Position numbers and translations under genes: made by a program. The notes under the pieces are model-generated. The model did not search any database and was not told where the DNA came from. It worked only from the letters and a program-made list of their open reading frames with translations. DNA of 64,000 bases from Pectinophora gossypiella (Eukaryota; Arthropoda; Insecta; Lepidoptera; Gelechiidae): contig NC_065406.1 of the NCBI RefSeq assembly GCF_024362695.1, positions 12,586,001 to 12,650,000 on the forward strand, read 5' to 3'. Positions 56,050-64,000 of this stretch are shown in pieces (position 1 is the stretch's first letter; every line of letters starts with the position of its first letter).

Positions 56050-57606
56050 TCTGGAAGAGTCATTACAGGTTGATCACCTGATTGTCCAAAAGTAACATGA
56101 TCCGTACTTCGGAAGGCACGTTAAGCCGTTGGTCCCAGTTACTACTTACTGATGTAATGTAACGCCTGCCGCGTTTTACTACTGAGTGTAATTGCTCTTG
56201 TTTTTCTGTTAGGAACTATCAAAAAGTTATCATTGAAAACACTTAAAAACTACTGCTTAAAACTAAAATATTATTACATAAATAAACATATACTAATTAA
56301 TTTAACAAAACATATCTATTTACAAAATAATTCCGTTAATATTGTACGACTTTAATAATTATCACATTGCGTAGGTAGCCGTACCTACATTCCACAGCCG
56401 AGCCGTTACTCTTCCGGTCGGATGTTCGACACAATCCTTCTGCCTTTGTAGCGAGAACACCTCGATTACTCGTATATTTTTTAAATACTTTTTTTTACTA
56501 ATTTTGTCTACGATATAATAATTCATAGTGTTGTGTTATCCCCATTAATTGGGTAAGTGTAGCAATTACCATTTTTATTAGTTTAAATATTAACGTAGAC
56601 TAGTACATGCTTTCTTTGTTCATTGCATGACTGTCATTTTTCATAATCATCGTGTAAATGTATTTTCACGCTTTAGTGCTTATTTTATATCATAATTAGC
56701 AATCTTTTATGTTCAAAACAACATTTAAATTGTCAATTTTTCTAAATTAATTCTACTTAACCAACTTAAAGTTATCTTTGTACCTAAGTACTTTCCTTGT
56801 TTAAATAATTCTTAAATGGAACAATAATAATGTACAAAATACGTTTAATGTCGTTACTATTAAAATTATTCAGCTTAAAATATTCAATTTTACTATTTTG
56901 TTAGATAGTTTTTTAAAACAACTACCTACCATAAATTTATCTTGTTCTTTGTTCTTTTTCTAAATTTATTTTGCTAAATTCACTTTTATTGTGTGTAATT
57001 TGCTGACAGCCACATCTTAGATTGCTAAGCTTGCTTGCTATCCACTTCCCATCTTCAATCAAGCTAAGGAATCGGCATGTGGCAGTCAGACTGGGAATTC
57101 GGACAATTCTTGAAATGACTAATTCCGGGTTCCAGGGTTCACCCTTCGAGTTCTACAACCGCAGGACCCACTACCGGTCCTGTACTTACCTCTACCGCTT
57201 CACCTTTCGGGTTCTACAACCCGCTGGATCCACTTTCGGTCCTGTACTTACCCCACCGTTTCTGCTGCCCTGCTGCGCGCGCCGGTGTACCCCGTGTCGT
57301 CGTGGGAAGAGTTACAGGGAAGTGGTAGTTTTCCTACTGCACCAAGGGTGCTCAGCCAGTATCAAATTACCTGCGACCCAGAGATCCGATCTATGTACTT
57401 GCTAGGGATTTAATGAAATAAACTTGGTTTAATTTCTATATACCGTTTTATTTTCCCTAGTAAGTACAACCTATTTGATTCGCGAGATAAGAACGCGACA
57501 GTAAGTAGTCGTTACATGAGCCATGTCAGGGGCCTTTGGCGGCTCAATAGTAACCCGGACACCAGGGTTGATGGGGTTGGTAATCCACCTTGCAATCCAC
57601 ATGATA
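56050..57606 (+). mobile_element. SINE family 1 split by a solo LTR
   Basis: The left part 56050-56157 (ATTACAGGTTGATCACCTG, CACGTTAAGCCGTTGGTCCC, ACTTACTGATGTAA) and the right part from 57501 (GTAAGTAGTCGTTACATGAG, GGGGCCTTTGGCGGC) are contiguous in other family copies. The head is missing from this copy. Confidence 0.75.
56158..57500. mobile_element. Probable solo LTR, 1,343 bp, with GTAA target duplication
   Basis: It starts TGTAACGCCTGCCG and ends GATAAGAACGCGACA (TG...CA). GTAA flanks both sides (56154-56157 and 57501-57504), while the host SINE has a single GTAA at this place. An AATAAA lies at 57417-57422, about 80 bases from the right end, as in an LTR R region. A 4-base duplication would suit a Ty3/Gypsy-type element. 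No internal retroviral-type coding region is present. The frame 57022-57405 shows no known domain. Confidence 0.7.
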
Positions 57607-57676
57607 ATCCGGGATTCGAACCCGGGACCTCCGGATTGTGAACACAACGCTCAACCACTGGACCACGGAGGCCGTT
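57607..57676 (-). mobile_element. SINE family 1 head fragment, opposite orientation
   Basis: On the minus strand CGGCCTCCGTGGTCCAGTGG, then GGTCCCGGGTTCGAATCCCG are the tRNA-like A and B box region. It joins the + strand tail of the split SINE directly, so the pair is a rearranged mosaic. Confidence 0.65.
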
Positions 57677-57719
57677 GCCACAGTACTTATGCCTTTCTAT
57701 TATTCTTTTTCATCCCCTG

Positions 57720-58118
57720 GTAGTTGCGGCTTCCGAGTACATTCCGCTTAGGGACGGTACTGAAAAGTATCGGCGTCCGAAGGACGTAATATACGATCCC
57801 GACGACCCGATTACTCATAGAGGCAGCCAATCAGCTCGCGACACCAAACACTTCAGATCCCCGATACCGACCCCGCCGGCGTGGTCGACGATTTCCCTCA
57901 TTCAGCGCTTATCGCAATCGACCCACGAGGGTCGATTAATTCTTTCAAATATTTTTCCTCTCAGACGACGCCCTGAGCCGAGGTTCGCGCCCAACTGGGC
58001 ACCCTCAGGCCTGTTGTCTTAAACGTTGTACCGGGTGAGAGCCTTCAACGCTCCCCATTTGTCCGGCCAAGTAGTTAATGCCATCTGCGGCAAATCTACA
58101 ATAAGTCACGTCAAAAAA
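57720..58118 (+). mobile_element. LINE 3'-end family, longest copy
   Basis: It runs from GCTTCCGAGTACATTCCGC through CATAGAGGCAGCCAATCAGC, CCCCGCCGGCGTGGTCGACG and GCCAAGTAGTTAATGCCATC to AATAAGTCACGTCAAAAAAA. The 5' 100 bases are found only here and partly at 33150-33245. The frame 57675-58022 has no recognised motif. Confidence 0.75.
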
Positions 58119-58124
58119 AAAATC

Positions 58125-58488
58125 TTTTTCTAAATTAACTAAAAGGATATCGTTTAAAGCAAATCTCTACAAGGCAATAAAATGGTTTTTGTTCAACTCA
58201 TAATCATTAAAGGCCCTGTGTAAATATCGTTGTAATATTATAATACAAACAAACTAATAGACAGACAGACTCCCGAATAGCCTAATTAACACGTTTGAGA
58301 ACAAAGTATCTGAGTATGCATATATTAATAAACACAATACAGAATGTTGTAGGCAAATATAAAAAGGAATTCGATTAGTTTTATTAGTTTAAACAATATA
58401 TGTAATTAAGGGTTGTTTGCTAACTCTGCGGTGTTGCTAGCAATTGGAGATTTTATTATATATTTTTGTATACAATATATGTTTCTGT
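58125..58488. other. Intergenic AT-rich stretch
   Basis: Nothing recognised. Confidence 0.45.
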
Positions 58489-58489
58489 T

Positions 58490-59240
58490 GCCATAGAGGC
58501 AGCCAATCAGCTCGCGACACGTAACACTTCAGGACCCCGATACCGACCCCGTCAACGTGGTCGACGATTTCCCTCAATCAGCGCTTATCGCTATCGACCC
58601 ACTAGGGTCGATTAATTCTTTTGCCCTGAGCCGAGGTTCGCGCCCTACTGAGCACCCTCAGGCCTGTTGTCATAAACGTTGTACCGGGTGAGAGCCTTCA
58701 GCGTTCCGCATTTGTCCGGCCAAGTAGTTAATGCCATCTACGGCAAATCTACAATAAGTCACGTCAAAAAAAGAAACTTTCTTTCTCCAGGGCAGGTAAA
58801 AATATAGCCTGGGGGGTTATGTATTATTTTTCCGCTTATTTTTTTTATTAAAAGATTTGTGTGTGTGTGTTTACCCATGATCCAGGCTGGTCTTCATCAT
58901 CATCATCATCAGCCCATTAACGTCCTCACTGCTGGGGCTCGGGCCTTCCCTATGGATGGATAGGGAGATCGGGCCTTAAACCATCACGCGGGCCCAGGGC
59001 GGATTGATGGTTATTAACGACTGCTAATGCAGCCGGGACCAACGGCTTGACGTGCCTTCCGAAGCACGGAGGAGCTCGAGATGAAAACTTTTTTTTTGTG
59101 GTCACCCATCCTATGACCGGCCTTTGCGAAAGTTGCTTGTTTGAGGAGCTCAGTGGCGCAGCGGTTAACGCGCTCGGTCTGCGATTGTTGAAGGCTGGTT
59201 TTATCAATTAAATATTATAAAACTAAAAATATACTTCATC
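58490..59240 (+). mobile_element. LINE 3'-end family, copy 7, with the same extra 3' segment
   Basis: 58490-58777 is the family with small internal deletions. After its poly(A) the sequence continues as the reverse of 54652-54478, interrupted at 58894 by a SINE and resuming at 59202 (TATCAATTAAATATTATAAA). Confidence 0.7.
58894..59191 (-). mobile_element. tRNA-derived SINE, family 3, with inverted 5' end and 10-bp target duplication
   Basis: AGGCTGGTCT (58884-58893) and AGGCTGGTTT (59192-59201) flank it. The minus strand carries the tail (CCAGCAGTGAGGACGTTAAT, then (TGA)n) and body (GCAACTTTCGCAAAGGCCGG). The head at 59146-59191 (GAGGAGCTCAGTGGCGCAGC) points the other way. Confidence 0.85.
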
Positions 59241-59374
59241 ACAGTTCATGCGCTCTCCCCCTTACCCCTTAGCTTACGGCCATTCAAGACTAAAGTAAGA
59301 CCCAGAGGGGGTGAAGTTGGTACCGACACTAATTGGTGCAGGGCGAAGAGTTACCGATGTCATCATCATCTCCC

Positions 59375-59795
59375 TAACGTTATCCCGTTTCTCTCGGGGT
59401 CCGCTTACCTAACCTGAAGACTTGACAGGTCCAGTTTTTTATAGAAGCGACTGCCTGTCTGACCTTCCAACTCGCGAAGAGAAAACCAGCTTAATACAGG
59501 TTAGGTCACATGCCTCCGAAACGCATTTCTTGAGTATGCGGGTTTCCTCACGATGTTTTCGAGTTCACGTTTGGATCATAAATGATTATCACTTGCTCAG
59601 CGGTGAAGGAAAACATCGTGAGAAAACCCACGTTCCCAAGAAATGTATTTTCGTTGTGACCTTATCTGTATTGGGCTGGTTTTCCCTTCGCGGGTTGGAA
59701 CGTCAGACACGCAGTCGATTCTATAAAAACCGGACCTGTCAAATTTTCAGGTTAGGTAAGCTGACCCTGTGAAAAACGGGAAAATGCTAAGGGGA
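59375..59795. repeat. Long palindrome of the GGTTTCCTCACGATG repeat
   Basis: The arms 59375-59565 and 59605-59795 are inverted copies: TTATCCCGTTTCTCTCGGGG, GACAGGTCCAGTTTTTTATA and GGGTTTCCTCACGATGTTTT against their reverse. The spacer is about 40 bases. Confidence 0.7.
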
Positions 59796-59804
59796 TGATT
59801 AAAT

Positions 59805-59890
59805 GAGCTTAATAGCATGGAGTATACTCCGCACCCCCTCCGATCGATAATGGGAGCCCTATGCCCAGCAGTGAGACGTAGGTGTAAGAA
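59805..59890 (+). mobile_element. RTE-type LINE 3' end fragment
   Basis: GCATGGAGTATACTCCGCAC and GAGCCCTATGCCCAGCAGTG. Confidence 0.5.
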
Positions 59891-60112
59891 AGAAAATAAT
59901 AATTACATATTATTATTATTATTATTAGCTATATAGAGTATGTTTTTAAAAGTTCGTTAACAAAGAATTTACTGTAAATAGGTACAGTAATAATTAATAA
60001 ATACATTCTACCTACTTATCAAGGTTTAGGTCAAAGTAGGTATCAACATACACATATAATAATATTAAGGATAATTTAAACATCGTTTGGTATAATTCTA
60101 AACAGCCCAACC

Positions 60113-60430
60113 CAGGCTGTTAGTGACGTCGTAACGAATATTACGAATGCTAAGGGGGATGATTCAGACCATGATTCTGAGTTGATGTAAGTGGAATTTT
60201 CCGTCGCAAAATTCATGTTAACTTTTTAGTCTTTTTAAATTATTTTAAATTCTATACTTCTGCGATGGAAAATTCCATTTGATATCAACTCAGAATAATG
60301 AGCTGAATCATTCATCTCAGTATCCGTTACGATGTCACTTACACCCCGTACAAGTACGTACAGGTAGCCATACAAGTACGTATGGGTGTTAGTGACAAAG
60401 TTTTTGTTACGATGTCACTAACATCTTGTA
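60113..60430. mobile_element. Two-unit foldback MITE with collapsed second unit
   Basis: The first unit is 60113-60345, then the linker CCATACAAGTACGTATGGG. The second unit is reduced to its two ends (GTTAGTGACAAAG, GTTACGATGTCACTAACATC). Confidence 0.75.
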
Positions 60431-60754
60431 TAATTATGGTATATTCATTCTAGAATATACTATTAAATAAGGAAAAGTAATTTCTAAAAAAAAACAGTTC
60501 ATTTTATTTTTGACATGCCAACACTAATTAGACCTACGTGGCTGGCGCACCGCATCGGCGAAACAATTAAAAATTTAAAGAACAATAATGGATTTTAAAT
60601 ATCGAACATTGAGATACCGATATGATGGCGCCGACAGCTGTGGCGCCTGCGCAATGACGTTATTATATCTAGTGGTTTATAATTGCTTTACCTGCTTGTT
60701 TTCTAAGTAGATTTTTAATATAATTTTACTTAGATATAAATAAAAGATGCGAAA

Positions 60755-61050
60755 ATTGAGGAGCTCGGTGGCGCAGCGGTAAACGCGCTCGGTCTGCGAA
60801 TGTTGCAGTTAAGCAACTTTCGCAAAGGCCGGTCATAGGATGGGTGACCACAAAAAAAAAGTTTTCATCTCGAGCTCCTTCGTGCTTCGGAAGGCACGTT
60901 AAGCCGTTGGTTCCGGCTGCACTAGCAGTCGTTAATAACCATCAATCCGCACTGGGCCCGCGTGATGGTTTAAGGCCTGATCTCCCTATCCATCCATAGG
61001 GAAGGCCCGTGCCCCAGCAGTGGGGACGTTAATGGGCTGATAATGATAAA
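60755..61050 (+). mobile_element. tRNA-derived SINE, family 3, full length
   Basis: The head GAGGAGCTCGGTGGCGCAGC with A-box-like GGTAAACGCGCTCGG, the body CACGTTAAGCCGTTGGTTCC and AGGGAAGGCCCGTGCCCCAG, and the tail GGGCTGATAATGATAAATAA. Reference for the inverted-head copy at 58894-59191. Confidence 0.8.
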
Positions 61051-61234
61051 TAAAAGATATATTACTATGTAGAAAGTAAGGTTATATTTTTTATAGCACA
61101 CTTCTTGATTATGAGATTTAAAAGCTCCAAATACTAGAGTCGGCAATAAAAACCATTGTATTTCCATCGGATACATTTTTTCTTTAAGATCACATTCTAT
61201 ATCAATCGACCTCTATCGAACTCTGTTAACCCTC

Positions 61235-61445
61235 CAATTGCCGTTGGGCCCCAAATTCCCATTTTCCGGTCAGCGCACCGCCTTGCCCGGTAGAAATATG
61301 CGCCCCGCGCGCCTAGCGAGAATAGCGCCCTTATCGCCGCGTGTAAAAAGTAATGCGTCCAGCCTTTATAGCAGTTGCGAGACACGCTCTTTATTACGGA
61401 GGGCCGGGGATAAGGCTTAGGAGACATGGGGAGGTGGGAAATTAA
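61235..61445. promoter_or_regulatory. Isolated GC-rich island, candidate distal promoter or enhancer
   Basis: A CpG-rich block with GGTCAGCGCACCGCCTTGCC and CGCCCCGCGCGCCTAGCG. On the minus strand (hunchback direction) GCTATAAAGGCTGG gives a TATA box at 61355-61360. TTTATTACGG is a Caudal-like word. It lies about 17.7 kb upstream of the proposed hunchback initiator. Function is inference. Confidence 0.35.
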
Positions 61446-61449
61446 GATT

Positions 61450-61885
61450 TTATATTCTGAAAGCTTGGCGAGGTCTGGGTACTAAGTTCATCTTGCGATG
61501 GATGTAGATCTGAGACGTAAGCTATATATTATATTGAAATTAGATTGTGTTAGAAGAAGGTTTTCGATCTTGCAAACGAATAATGCCAAATATAATATTT
61601 ATGTGCTGTATACTGTAATTTCCTCCAAAAACATATCGCGTATGTCGTGCGTGCCCAGAGGTCCGCGTTGCTCTATGTGCGTGCCTGACTACGGGTAACT
61701 AACTAAAAAATAAAGTACTTAAGTTGTAATTGATATACCCACCTATATAGGTATACTTACGTAATTTTTGTTTTGGTTAGATATAGTTATGTCAGTGCCG
61801 TGGCATTACAATAAATGTCAACTAATACAATGACCAAGACAATTAAAAACTTTTTTGCCTATCTCCAAATGGTCCTGTATAGAAA
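61450..61885. other. Intergenic stretch without recognised content
   Basis: A 66-residue frame at 61498-61698 has no motif. Confidence 0.4.
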
Positions 61886-61889
61886 TTAA

Positions 61890-62080
61890 AGTAGGTGCAA
61901 GAGTACTATCCATACTTGTATTATAAATGCGATGGTTAGTCTGTTTGTCTATTACCTTTTCACGCCTCAAACCGATACACTTTCGATGGATAGATTTCGA
62001 GTAGGAGAGGTGACACGCGGTGAAGTAAAATAATGTCGACACGGACGAAATCGCAGGCGGACAACTAGTTCGAAATAAAC
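61890..62080. repeat. Fragment of a widespread lepidopteran repeat
   Basis: ACTTGTATTATAAATGCGAT, CTGTTTGTCTATTACC, TTTCACGCCTCAAACCGATA and GAAATCGCAGGCGGACAACT are words of a repeat type common in lepidopteran sequence (from memory). Class not determined. Confidence 0.45.
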
Positions 62081-62129
62081 TGAACCTAAAAGAAACTCCT
62101 CTCAGCTAGTGTATACGGCCCCGCCAGGA

Positions 62130-62295
62130 CATTATTCCCCCTCGCATAAAAAATGATTGTACCTTCAAATCTATCCCGAGCGAGGGTGGCCCCCTAACAC
62201 TCCCCACCCCCACCACTATATGAATGACTCGGGCTGCGAGTATAAAATGCTACTTGAGTGCGGTGCGCGAGGAGGGGTTAAAAGGGAGTAGAAGA
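62130..62295. promoter_or_regulatory. GC-rich island with Hunchback- and Krueppel-like sites and a TATA box
   Basis: GCATAAAAAATG fits the Hunchback consensus. GGGGTTAAAAGGG contains the Krueppel core GGGTTAA. GAGTATAAAATGC (62241-62248 TATA) points along the + strand. Surrounded by AT-rich DNA about 18.5 kb from the hunchback initiator. It could instead be a promoter of an unseen + strand gene. Confidence 0.35.
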
Positions 62296-62299
62296 CGCA

Positions 62300-63160
62300 T
62301 TTTTTATTTGGTTACTAAATGCAAAGAAAGTGTTTTCTTGTTTATGTATTTATTTAACGCGTTAAATGTATGTGGTAGCGTTACGCGACATACGAAAAAT
62401 AACTTGATACTGCGTAGCAGCACACAAAACTGCCGACGAAAGTTGGTGTTAGGGATAATTATATTGTATTGTTTTACAATATTACGTAGTTTCGAGTTAC
62501 TTGCCAATGTGAAATTTTGAGCGGGTCGTTTTTCCTGTCTAAAATTGAAGTGTTCCGTAAATTTTATGCCTGTAGATTACGCGTCCCTTTCGTATCTGGC
62601 GAAAAAGAAAGTGACAGGTATAAAATTAAATTTGTGATCTAGATAGCTTGTTCGCATGTTCATATAGGCGACAGAGGGGCTACGGTATTGGAAAAGAAAG
62701 TCGATTTTGTAAGGATAAAGAAATTATACATACTTAGTTAGAAATTGTGGCCTAGTTATACACTTTTTTATTTTTCCATAAAAATGTCTGATCATGAGAA
62801 AAAACAATGATCTTCTGTTTACATAGGTGTTGTATAATACGTTTTATGTACATACACGTAGTATTTGCCCATCTTTACCACGTCTATAATTAAATATGTG
62901 TTTGGTTTGCCTTTGTACGCTGAAGAAATATTCCACCTGAATCAATACTACGTTTTCATGATAAATTACGTATGAAAAAAAGTACTGTACCAAAAATATA
63001 GCAAGGCAATGAGACATCGGCACTTGATCAAATATTTAATTTTATGTTTAAAATTTCTTTCGCGTCTTGTTGTAAGGCTTCCTAATTGATTGATGGCGAT
63101 AAAAACTGCTTTGTTTTTCTGTTAATTTGCGTCATACATTTATACCCATTTAACATAAAG
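62300..63160. other. Intergenic AT-rich stretch
   Basis: Frames at 62224-62520 show no motif. Confidence 0.45.
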
Positions 63161-63164
63161 AAGG

Positions 63165-63235
63165 AGGAAGCAATTCATCTAGAAAAAGCAATACTGCTAT
63201 TCGACATTTGTGCATTTAAAAATAAGTGCGCAATG
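63165..63235. repeat. Diverged copy of the hairpin MITE
   Basis: GCAATTCATCTAGAAAAAGC and GACATTTGTGCATTTAAAAA; compare 22464-22589 and 6985-7095. Confidence 0.4.
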
Positions 63236-63307
63236 TTACTTTCATGCTGCTTCTGTCATACCCAACATACCGTACTTCAGCGTAGGGATAAGTTTTGTAT
63301 TGTGAGC

Positions 63308-63495
63308 AGGCAATCTCGCATCGTGAGGAAACCCACATTCCTGAGAAAAGTATTTTCGGAGGTATGTGACCTAACCTGTATTGGGCTGGTTTTCCCTTCG
63401 CGGGTTGGAAGGCCAGGCAGGCAGTCCTGTTAAAAATCGGACCTGTCAAATCTTCAGGTTAGATAAGCAGACCCCGTGAAAAACGGGATAATGTT
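63308..63495. repeat. Copy of the GGTTTCCTCACGATG repeat family
   Basis: CATCGTGAGGAAACCCACAT, CCTGTATTGGGCTGGTTTTC and GACCCCGTGAAAAACGGGAT match the right arm of 59375-59795. Confidence 0.7.
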
Positions 63496-63499
63496 ATCA

Positions 63500-63795
63500 A
63501 TCTTAGAATCTTCAAACTTAGAGTAAAGTCGTTATATTTACGTTAAGTCTTCAATCGTAACTGGTGACGAAACGAATTGGTTTCGAACGAGGCAGAGAAG
63601 CTTTTGATGGCAACGGGTTACGAATAAGGACGATAGTCTTCGATAGTAATGTGCCGTTCCCCAGAATTTTCCCAAAGTGGGAGCGTTCCCGTTGTGAAAA
63701 CTCTTTAGTAATAAGGACACTGGCTGCTTTTCTTTATCAAATTCTTCTTTTTTGTTCTCGTCTTATCTAAAGGTTAGGTAATAAAACTCTTTTGC
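63500..63795. other. Unrecognised stretch near the window end
   Basis: Words such as AATCGTAACTGG (63552) recur at 63934 and CAAAGTGGGA (63673) at 63897, hinting at a diverged local duplication. Confidence 0.35.
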
Positions 63796-63814
63796 GCCTT
63801 TTTTACTGCCGGGA

Positions 63815-63860
63815 TTTCTTCGGCCAAGTAGTTAATGCCATTTGCGGCAAATCTATATAA
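63815..63860 (+). mobile_element. LINE 3'-end family, short last fragment
   Basis: CGGCCAAGTAGTTAATGCCA and TTTGCGGCAAATCTATATAA match the terminal 45 bases, but the poly(A) is replaced by ATAATAAAACGATCG. Confidence 0.6.
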
Positions 63861-64000
63861 TAAAACGATCGATCGATCTATATGATATAACGTTCTCAAA
63901 GTGGGAAATTTCCCGAGAACAGGACCTCACTTGATCGTAACTGGATAAGAAACACAGTTGCGATTGCTGCTGAAGGAGAAAAGGAACTTACTAGATAAGC

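Noticed and set aside
57675..58022. A 115-residue frame as a host gene
   Set aside because: It lies entirely in the LINE 3'-end family, whose other copies break the frame.
60760..60815. A possible real tRNA gene with GGCGCAGCGG
   Set aside because: It is the head of SINE family 3; the B box is degenerate and a second inverted copy exists at 59146.

Overview
The window reads as nuclear DNA of a moth or butterfly (Lepidoptera). The evidence is an AT-rich background, intron-containing genes of insect type, a run of the insect telomere repeat TTAGG, and many small repeats of kinds I recognise from lepidopteran genomes (tRNA-derived SINEs, RTE tails, foldback MITEs). The species cannot be named from this window.

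Three host genes are supported. (1) On the + strand, positions 1-8119 hold the last twelve coding exons of an MBD-R2/PHF20-type chromatin protein (MBD, C2H2 finger, PHD finger); its 5' part lies before the window. (2) On the - strand, 10516-11713 is a complete three-exon gene for the catalytic beta1 (caspase-like) subunit of the 20S proteasome, with a probable non-coding first exon near 11963-12040. (3) On the - strand, 39088-41272 encodes Hunchback, the six-finger gap-gene transcription factor, as two coding exons plus a probable non-coding first exon and promoter at about 43469-43700. The two - strand genes are separated by roughly 27 kb that holds no recognisable host gene. The 20 kb upstream of hunchback is also gene-free, but it contains several GC-rich, motif-bearing islands that may be promoters or enhancers.

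The rest is mostly mobile DNA. The largest pieces are two R1-clade LINE copies stacked at the edge of a (TTAGG)7 tract (45781-49181), a 5'-truncated CR1/Jockey-group LINE with an open reverse transcriptase frame (50383-52095), and a probable solo LTR with a 4-bp target duplication that splits a SINE (56158-57500). Among the short families are a foldback element built of two hairpin units joined by a conserved palindromic linker (8.2, 34.2, 35.1-35.6, 49.3-49.7 and 60.1-60.4 kb). Another is a poly(A)-tailed LINE 3'-end family with clean target-site duplications. Two tRNA-derived SINE families, piggyBac-like and Harbinger-like MITEs, and a repeat carrying a THAP-type zinc-finger fragment are also present.

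The three genes do not form an operon or pathway. One is a chromatin regulator, one a housekeeping protease subunit and one a developmental transcription factor. All exon boundaries were read by eye from GT/AG signals and reading-frame continuity. Repeat families were recognised by comparing copies inside this window; superfamily names are inference unless a coding motif is cited.
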